Under the pieces are notes generated by a model. The model did no database searches. It saw only the letters and a list, made by a program, of their open reading frames with translations, and had not been told where the DNA came from. 19,755 nucleotides of DNA from Nitriliruptorales bacterium (GTDB lineage Bacteria > Actinomycetota > Nitriliruptoria > Euzebyales > Egibacteraceae): the NCBI GenBank assembly GCA_007126835.1, contig SLAO01000095.1:1-19755 (forward strand), in the 5' to 3' direction. This document shows positions 14,921 through 19,755 of this stretch, one piece after another (the stretch's first letter is position 1; each line of letters starts with the position of its first letter). The position numbers were made by a program, and so were the translations under genes.

Positions 14921-15849
14921 GGCTGCGCCTCTGCGGAGGTGTCGGTGCGGGCAGCGAGCTCGTCGCCGTAGTGGCGCAGCAGCAGCTGCTCGAGGGTGGG
15001 TGGGTGCGCGGTCAATCCACGGACTCCAAGGCTCGCGAGCTCGCGCACCACCGGATCGAGATGCTCACCATCAACCTCGAAGCGGATGCGCCCGTTGGTG
15101 GCCTGCAGGTCGTGGACGCCGGGCAGTCCGCTGAGGCGGTCAGCGGGATCAGCGGTCTCGGCGGTCACGGTGGTCCGGGTGAGGTGGCGCAGCTCGGACA
15201 GGGTGCCTGCCTCCACGATCGCGCCCTGGCGGATGATGGAGATCCGATCGGCCAGCACCTCCACCTGGGCCAGGACGTGGCTGGACAGCAAGACGGTGCA
15301 CCCGGCCGCTTTGATCTCGCGGATGCAGTCTTGGAAGACGGCTTCCATGAGTGGGTCCAGGCCGGCGGTTGGCTCGTCGAGCAACAGCAGCTCCACGTCA
15401 GAGGCCAGGGCGGAGATCAACGCGACCTTCTGGCGGTTGCCCTTGGAGTAGGTGCGCCCCTTCTTGGAGGGGTCGAGGTCGAACCGCTCGCACAGCTCGT
15501 CTCGCCGGGCGTGGTCGAGGTTGCCGCGCAGCCGGGCGAACAAGTCGATGGCCTCGCCGCCGGTCAGGTTGGGCCACAGCTCGACGTCCCCGGGAACGAA
15601 GGCCAGCCGTCGGTGCAGGTCGACGGCATCCGACCAGGGGTCGCCCCCGAGCAGGCGCGCATGTCCCCCGTCGGCGCGCAGCAGGCCGAGCAGGATGCGC
15701 AACGTGGTGGTCTTGCCCGCACCGTTGGGACCGAGGAAGCCGTGGACTTCCCCGCCTTCGACGTGGAGGTCGAGACCGTCCAGGGCTCGCGTCTTGCCGA
15801 AGCTCTTCTGCAGCCCTTGGATTGAGATCGCCGGCGTCTGCTCACTCAT
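14917..15849 (-). CDS. ABC transporter ATP-binding protein, Rv1218c-like
   Basis: A 310-residue ATPase that powers the adjacent permease. Walker A is GPNGAGKTT at 40–48, the signature motif is the variant SKGNRQ at 135–140 in place of LSGGQ, Walker B is LLLLDEP with Asp158 and Glu159, and the H-loop is His191 (LLSSH). The variant signature is usual in drug and antibiotic exporters of the DrrA/Rv1218c group. About 90 C-terminal residues form the extra domain seen in that group. The start is ATG 15849–15847, with AGAAGG six bases upstream; it overlaps the TetR stop by one base (TGATG). A longer upstream frame only shadows the TetR gene. Confidence 0.93.
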   Translation of the reverse strand: MSEQTPAISIQGLQKSFGKTRALDGLDLHVEGGEVHGFLGPNGAGKTTTLRILLGLLRADGGHARLLGGDPWSDAVDLHRRLAFVPGDVELWPNLTGGEAIDLFARLRGNLDHARRDELCERFDLDPSKKGRTYSKGNRQKVALISALASDVELLLLDEPTAGLDPLMEAVFQDCIREIKAAGCTVLLSSHVLAQVEVLADRISIIRQGAIVEAGTLSELRHLTRTTVTAETADPADRLSGLPGVHDLQATNGRIRFEVDGEHLDPVVRELASLGVRGLTAHPPTLEQLLLRHYGDELAARTDTSAEAQP

Positions 15850-16505
15850 CAGGACCTTCTTTCCTCGTCCGGGGCGGCAAGGGCGTCGCGTGCGTGCTGA
15901 TAGGCCTCGTCGGTGAACAGGCCACGACCGAGGGCTTCCATGGCGATCCGGACATAGCGCGCGCGCTCCTCGGGCGGTCCGATGATGTCCACGCCCAGCA
16001 GGCGTTCGGCGTGCCGGTGCAGCGCCAGCAACCCCAGTGACCATAGGGTCAGCACGATCGCGACCTCGCGCGGCTGGTCGATGGGTTTGAGCATCCCCGA
16101 CTTGACGCCCTCGGCGAGCGCGGCGTCGGCGGCCTCGACGATGCCGTCCACCAACGCCGCGACCTCGGGTGAGCCGTCGGCCAGCGTCCGGGCGAGGTAC
16201 TCCATGACGGGAGGTCCGTCGCTGTCCGCCCGCATCGCGGCCAGGGGATCCACCTGGGGGCCTGCGCCCATCACCGAGGTCTTGCTCTCCTGGATGGTCG
16301 CGACGGCGTATTCGTCGCACGCGGTGCGAAGTCCCTTCTTGGTCCCGAAGTGGTGGAGGATCAAGCCCTGCGAGACCTCAGCCTCCTCGGCGATGGCCTT
16401 CAAGCTCGTGCCGTCCACCCCTCGTGCGGCGAAGCACGCGATGGCGGCGTCGCGGATGCGGGCACGGGCGGTGCGGTCGTCATCTCCTGCATTGACTGAG
16501 TGCAT
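15849..16505 (-). CDS. TetR-family repressor of the efflux operon, RaaS-like
   Basis: A 218-residue TetR regulator. Residues about 12–60 form the helix-turn-helix domain (ARIRDAAIACFAARG, then TSLKAIAEEAEVSQGLILHHFGTKKGL); the rest is an all-helical ligand-binding and dimerisation part. It is the first gene of an operon with the ATPase and permease, as Rv1219c (RaaS) is with Rv1218c and Rv1217c, so it very likely represses its own operon and responds to a transported compound. The start ATG 16505–16503 has no Shine-Dalgarno upstream; instead a promoter ends seven bases before it, fitting a leaderless mRNA. An operator half lies across the start codon. Confidence 0.9.
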   Translation of the reverse strand: MHSVNAGDDDRTARARIRDAAIACFAARGVDGTSLKAIAEEAEVSQGLILHHFGTKKGLRTACDEYAVATIQESKTSVMGAGPQVDPLAAMRADSDGPPVMEYLARTLADGSPEVAALVDGIVEAADAALAEGVKSGMLKPIDQPREVAIVLTLWSLGLLALHRHAERLLGVDIIGPPEERARYVRIAMEALGRGLFTDEAYQHARDALAAPDEERRS

Positions 16506-16541
16506 GGTCAGTAATATAACTGATCACATAGTCAGTCTCAA
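16495..16541 (-). promoter_or_regulatory. Leaderless promoter with two tandem operators for the TetR operon
   Basis: On the minus strand a -35 box TTGAGA (16541–16536) and a -10 box TATATT (16518–16513) are separated by exactly 17 bases; only seven bases separate the -10 from ATG 16505, so transcription probably begins at or next to the A of the start codon. Two copies of ACTGA-N8-TCAGT lie at 16495–16512 and 16519–16536, six bases apart. One covers the start codon and the other the spacer between the promoter boxes. TetR dimers at both sites would block RNA polymerase. This is also the only AT-rich spot in the area. Confidence 0.75.
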
Positions 16542-16579
16542 GGGACGGGTGACTGCCCCAGAAGTGGCCACGAAGGTGC

Positions 16580-17668
16580 TCAGCGGCTGATGTGACGCGG
16601 TGGCGGCGTTGCTCCCGGTCGCCACAGGGGCCAGGTCACCAGCACCGCGACGTAGAAGCCGTAGGTCGCCACCCGGTACACCGCTAGACCGGCCGACGCG
16701 ACCGCGGCTTGTTCCCCGAGACCGGTCAGGACGACGACCAGCGCGACGTCCATGGTGCCCAGACCTCCCGGAGAGATTGGCAGGCCGGTCAGCAGGTAGC
16801 CGATGGCGAAGGCGGCCAGGACTTCTGCTGCCCCGACCTCCATCCCCGCGCCACGCGCGGCGATCCGCATGCCGACGTAGACCAGCGCCGCCTGGGACAG
16901 GTGGTGCGCCAGGTACCACAGCGCCATCCCCACAGGGCGCCGGCGCAGTGCCTGCGCCGTGGATGCTTGCAACGCCACGGCCTGCTCGGGCAGGTCGGTG
17001 GGCGCTGATCGACCCAGCCGGCGGGCCACGGCCGCCACGGGGCGCTCGACCCAGCGGGCGGTTCGGCGTCCCACCGACGGCCGGGTCAGGACCCACAGGC
17101 CGCCGGCGACGACCCCGACACCGCCCACGCCGAGCGCCCCCACCTCCCAGCTGCGAGCCAGCGGGGAGGCGCCCCCGACGGCGACCGCGAGCACGCCGAC
17201 CAGCGGCAGCAACAGCTTGGTGACGGAGTTCCACACCCCGGTCACCGCGATGGCATGGGTGATGGCCTCGCCTCGCAGACCCAGCCGGCGCAGCATGGTC
17301 GCTGTCACACCGGTTCCCGCGACCCAGCCCGCGGGCACGAGTCGGCTGATTCCGCCGGTCACCGCCCGGACGCGGATCGCGGCGGGCAGCGTCACCTCGG
17401 GTGCCGCGGTGGTGATCGTCAACCCGTGGGTCACGAGGTACGCGGCCAAGAGGCCACCCACGATCAGGACGTCGAGGAGGTCGAGGTGATCGAGCAGCAA
17501 GCGGCCAGCGTCGTCGAGGTTGCCGACCTCTGGCAGGACGACGAGCAACAGCCACGCGACGATGGCTGCGCTCGCCACGTAGCCGAGGTGGCGCGCCCTT
17601 AGTATGCGGCGGACGCCATCACCTCCTGCCTCGGCGGGATCCTCGCTGGCACGCTGGCGGGTGGACAT
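16580..17668 (-). CDS. UPF0104/LPG-synthase-type membrane protein (flippase-like domain)
   Basis: A 362-residue polytopic membrane protein of the lysylphosphatidylglycerol synthase transmembrane family (UPF0104/AglD-like). Related domains are proposed to flip lipids or lipid-linked sugars. Recognisable blocks are ISRLVPAGWVAGTGVTATML in the first half and GLPISPGGLGTMDVAL near the C-terminus, the most conserved element of the family. About eight hydrophobic segments are visible. There is no C-terminal aminoacyl-transfer domain, so it is not a full MprF. The start ATG 17668–17666 has no strong Shine-Dalgarno. A GCGGG-ATA-CCCGC palindrome at 17688–17700 lies just upstream and could be a regulatory site (weak). 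The gene follows gcdH on the same strand after 127 bases. Confidence 0.85.
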   Translation of the reverse strand: MSTRQRASEDPAEAGGDGVRRILRARHLGYVASAAIVAWLLLVVLPEVGNLDDAGRLLLDHLDLLDVLIVGGLLAAYLVTHGLTITTAAPEVTLPAAIRVRAVTGGISRLVPAGWVAGTGVTATMLRRLGLRGEAITHAIAVTGVWNSVTKLLLPLVGVLAVAVGGASPLARSWEVGALGVGGVGVVAGGLWVLTRPSVGRRTARWVERPVAAVARRLGRSAPTDLPEQAVALQASTAQALRRRPVGMALWYLAHHLSQAALVYVGMRIAARGAGMEVGAAEVLAAFAIGYLLTGLPISPGGLGTMDVALVVVLTGLGEQAAVASAGLAVYRVATYGFYVAVLVTWPLWRPGATPPPRHISR

Positions 17669-17795
17669 CGGTGGGACTCGATGTCCTGCGGGATACCCGC
17701 GTGCTTGCTGGAGATGCCTGGGGCTGTCGCGCGGCGGCGGCCGGTGGCGACGCGTCTACTCGCAAGATCGGCGTGGGTCGTGGTCCGTCACCCGG

Positions 17796-18980
17796 TCACG
17801 TGAACGCGTCATGGCCGGTGATCGCCCGGCCCAGGACCAGGGTGTGGACGTCGGCGGTGCCTTCGTAGGTCACCACCGACTCCAGGTTGTTCATGTGGCG
17901 GATCACGGGGTACTCGAGGGTGATCCCGTTGGCGCCGAGTACCTGCCTGGCCGTCCGCGCGACCTCGAGCGCATCGTCGACGTTGTGCAGCTTGCCGAGG
18001 CTAACCTGCTCGTGGCGCAACGTGCCGGCATCCTTCAGGCGCCCGAGCTGGAGCGCGACGAGCGCCGAGCGCTGCACGCGTAGGAGCATGTCGACGAGCT
18101 TGCGTTGCTGGAGCTGGAAGCCGGCGATCGGGCGGCCGAACTGCTCGCGGGTCGTGGCGTAGGTCAGCGCGGATTCGTAACACGCTCGCGCGGCACCGAC
18201 CGCGCCGAAGACGATGCCGAAACGTGCTTCGTTGAGGCATCGCAGCGGTCCGCCAAGGCCTTCCGCGCCCGGCAGTTGGGCCTCGGCGGGGACGCGGACT
18301 CCGTCGAGGACCAGTTCGCTGGTGACTGAGGCTCGCAGGGACAGCTTGTGGCGGATCGGCGACGCAGCGAAGCCGTCAGCACTCGTGGGGACCAGAAAGC
18401 CCCGGATGCCGGAGCCGTCGCCGGGCTCGGCCGTCTGCGCCCAGATCACCGCGACGTCGGCGATCGACCCGTTGGTGATCCACATCTTGGTGCCGTCGAG
18501 CACCCAGTCGCTGCCGTCCTTGCGCGCCCTGGTCCGCAGGCTCGCCGGGTCGCTGCCGGCGTCGGCTTCGGTCAGCCCGAAGCAGCCGATGGCCTCGCCG
18601 GCTGCCATCGGTGGCAGCCACTCCTGCTTCTGGGTCTCCGAGCCGAAGCGGTGGATGGCGTACATCGCCAGGGAGCCCTGCACCGACACGAAGCTGCGAA
18701 ACCCCGAGTCACCGGCCTCGAGCTCCTGGCACGCCAGGCCGTAGGCGGTGGCCGACGCCCCTGCGCAGCCGTAGCCGTCGAGGTGCATGCCGAGCAACCC
18801 CAGCGAACCGAGCTCCTTGACGAGCTCGACCGGGAAGTGGCCGTCGTCGAACCACCGGCCGACGTCGGGCAGCACCCGGTCGGTGACGAACCGACGCACG
18901 CTGTCGCGCATCATGCGCTCGGTGTCGTCGAGGGATGCTTCGAGGCTGAGCGGGTCGTGCGCGTCGAGTGCAGGTGGCAT
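17796..18980 (-). CDS. gcdH: Glutaryl-CoA dehydrogenase
   Basis: A 394-residue FAD flavoprotein that oxidises and decarboxylates glutaryl-CoA to crotonyl-CoA in lysine and tryptophan breakdown. The catalytic base is Glu373 in TYEGT, and the glutaryl-binding arginine is Arg95 in DSGFRSFVSVQ, the feature that separates GcdH from other acyl-CoA dehydrogenases. Other family blocks include CFGLTEADAGSDPA, KMWITNGSIADV, TTREQFGRPI and RQVLGANGI. The length is that of the family. ATG 18980–18978 has AGGAG about eight bases upstream. It is divergent from the polymerase gene, with about 98 bases between starts. No other genes of glutarate metabolism are present here. Confidence 0.93.
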   Translation of the reverse strand: MPPALDAHDPLSLEASLDDTERMMRDSVRRFVTDRVLPDVGRWFDDGHFPVELVKELGSLGLLGMHLDGYGCAGASATAYGLACQELEAGDSGFRSFVSVQGSLAMYAIHRFGSETQKQEWLPPMAAGEAIGCFGLTEADAGSDPASLRTRARKDGSDWVLDGTKMWITNGSIADVAVIWAQTAEPGDGSGIRGFLVPTSADGFAASPIRHKLSLRASVTSELVLDGVRVPAEAQLPGAEGLGGPLRCLNEARFGIVFGAVGAARACYESALTYATTREQFGRPIAGFQLQQRKLVDMLLRVQRSALVALQLGRLKDAGTLRHEQVSLGKLHNVDDALEVARTARQVLGANGITLEYPVIRHMNNLESVVTYEGTADVHTLVLGRAITGHDAFT

Positions 18981-19078
18981 GGGGCGGCTCCTGTGCGCCT
19001 CCGGCTGTGCGCATGCTAGCCCAATCAGACCAGCGCAGGGCTCGACGGGGGCGTGCTGGGCGCTACGCTGCTGCGGCG

Positions 19079-19755
19079 ATGGGGGCAGACGAGGCCGAGG
19101 TCACAGTAGGCGGTCGCAGCGTGCGGATCACGCGTCCTGGCAAGGTGCTCTTCGCCGAGCAGGGTTGGACCAAACAGGATCTGATCGACCACTATCTGCG
19201 ATGCGCCGACGGTGCGTTGCGCGGGGTGGCGCAGCGGCCCTGCGTGCTGAAGCGCTGGCGTGACGGCACCGCCGGCAAGCCGTTTTACCAGAAGCGGGCG
19301 CCCAAGAGCCCCGGCCGCAGCTACGCCGAGGTCACGTTCCCCTCCGGACGCCGCGCAGCCCTGGTCGTGCCGGTACACGCGGCCGACCTGGTGTGGATGG
19401 CGCATCTGGGCTGTCTCGACCTCAACCCGTGGCCGGTGCGGTCAACCGACCTCGACCGTCCCGACGAGCTGCGGGTGGACTTGGACCCGGGTCCCGACGT
19501 GGGGTTCGAAAGCGTCCGGGCGGTGACGCGCCTGGTCTTCGAGGTGCTCGAGGAGCACGACCTCGTCGGGTGGCCGAAGACCTCTGGGTCCCGGGGGATG
19601 CACGTCCTCGTGCGCATCGCACCCGAGTGGACCTTCACCGCGGTGCGCCGGGCCGCGCTTGCCCTCGCACGCGCCGTCGAGCGACGCGCGCCGGCGTTGT
19701 CCACGACGGCGTGGTGGAAGGAGGAGCGCCACGGGGTCTTCATCGACTACAACCA
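19079..19755 (+). CDS. LigD-type primase-polymerase (PolDom), partial at window end
   Basis: The first 225 residues of a polymerase-domain protein of the LigD/archaeo-eukaryotic primase type, which fills gaps with ribonucleotides in end joining and related repair. The opening VRITRPGKVLFAEQGWTKQD, the metal-binding VDLDPGPD (Asp134, Asp136) and KTSGSRGMHVLVRI are diagnostic. No ligase or nuclease domain comes first, so it is either a stand-alone polymerase like mycobacterial PolD1/PolD2 or a LigD whose other domains lie beyond the edge. The block GCLDLNPW has Asn where many LigD enzymes have His. ATG 19079 lacks a clear Shine-Dalgarno; TACGCT nine bases before it could be a -10 box of a near-leaderless transcript. 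Confidence 0.88.
   Translation, partial: MGADEAEVTVGGRSVRITRPGKVLFAEQGWTKQDLIDHYLRCADGALRGVAQRPCVLKRWRDGTAGKPFYQKRAPKSPGRSYAEVTFPSGRRAALVVPVHAADLVWMAHLGCLDLNPWPVRSTDLDRPDELRVDLDPGPDVGFESVRAVTRLVFEVLEEHDLVGWPKTSGSRGMHVLVRIAPEWTFTAVRRAALALARAVERRAPALSTTAWWKEERHGVFIDYN

Noticed and set aside
19421..19470. Loss of polymerase activity because GCLDLNPW lacks the usual His
   Set aside because: As far as I recall, Asn at this place is common in stand-alone actinobacterial PolD-type proteins, and the metal-binding Asp pair is intact.

Overview
The window is very GC-rich, densely packed, and uses GTG starts with start/stop overlaps of one to four bases. Together with a RaaS-like (Rv1219c–Rv1218c–Rv1217c type) efflux operon, a stand-alone LigD-type polymerase, a DUF2332 protein and a CPWA-type thiol reductase, this points to a chromosomal segment of an actinobacterium. 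The genus cannot be told from the sequence. No tRNA, rRNA, CRISPR array, transposase or phage gene was seen.

Region 1 (1–9536) is the most interesting part. After the tail of an unknown gene (1–191), five genes on the minus strand form one tightly coupled operon, transcribed from about 7365 down to 287: larE (sulfur transferase for the nickel-pincer nucleotide, NPN), a two-domain reductase/HAD protein, a zinc alcohol dehydrogenase, a LarA-superfamily protein, and a PlsC acyltransferase. larB and larC, the other two NPN synthesis genes, diverge from larE on the plus strand. All three cofactor-making enzymes are therefore next to a LarA homologue. That homologue keeps the residues expected to hold the NPN cofactor and nickel, but lacks the second catalytic histidine and the substrate-binding arginine of lactate racemase. 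Its partners resemble lipid enzymes (fatty-acyl reductase-like, acyltransferase, phosphatase, dehydrogenase). I infer a nickel-pincer enzyme acting on a lipid or alcohol substrate rather than lactate.

Region 2 (9537–12358) holds a glutathionyl/mycothiol-hydroquinone reductase-like gene, preceded by a possible 28-codon small ORF, then a 512-base divergent gap with two perfect copies and part of a third of a 63-bp hairpin repeat, and a DUF2332 gene.

Region 3 (12359–18980) is all on the minus strand: gcdH (glutaryl-CoA dehydrogenase), a flippase-like UPF0104 membrane protein, and a four-gene operon made of a TetR regulator, ABC ATPase, ABC permease and PAP2 phosphatase. The TetR promoter looks leaderless and carries two tandem ACTGA-N8-TCAGT operators.

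Region 4 (19079 to the end) is the start of a LigD-type primase-polymerase gene, divergent from gcdH and cut by the window edge.

Four short tandem arrays of about three copies each, with units of 32, 42, 30 and 63 bp, lie in gaps between genes or at the 5' end of larB.
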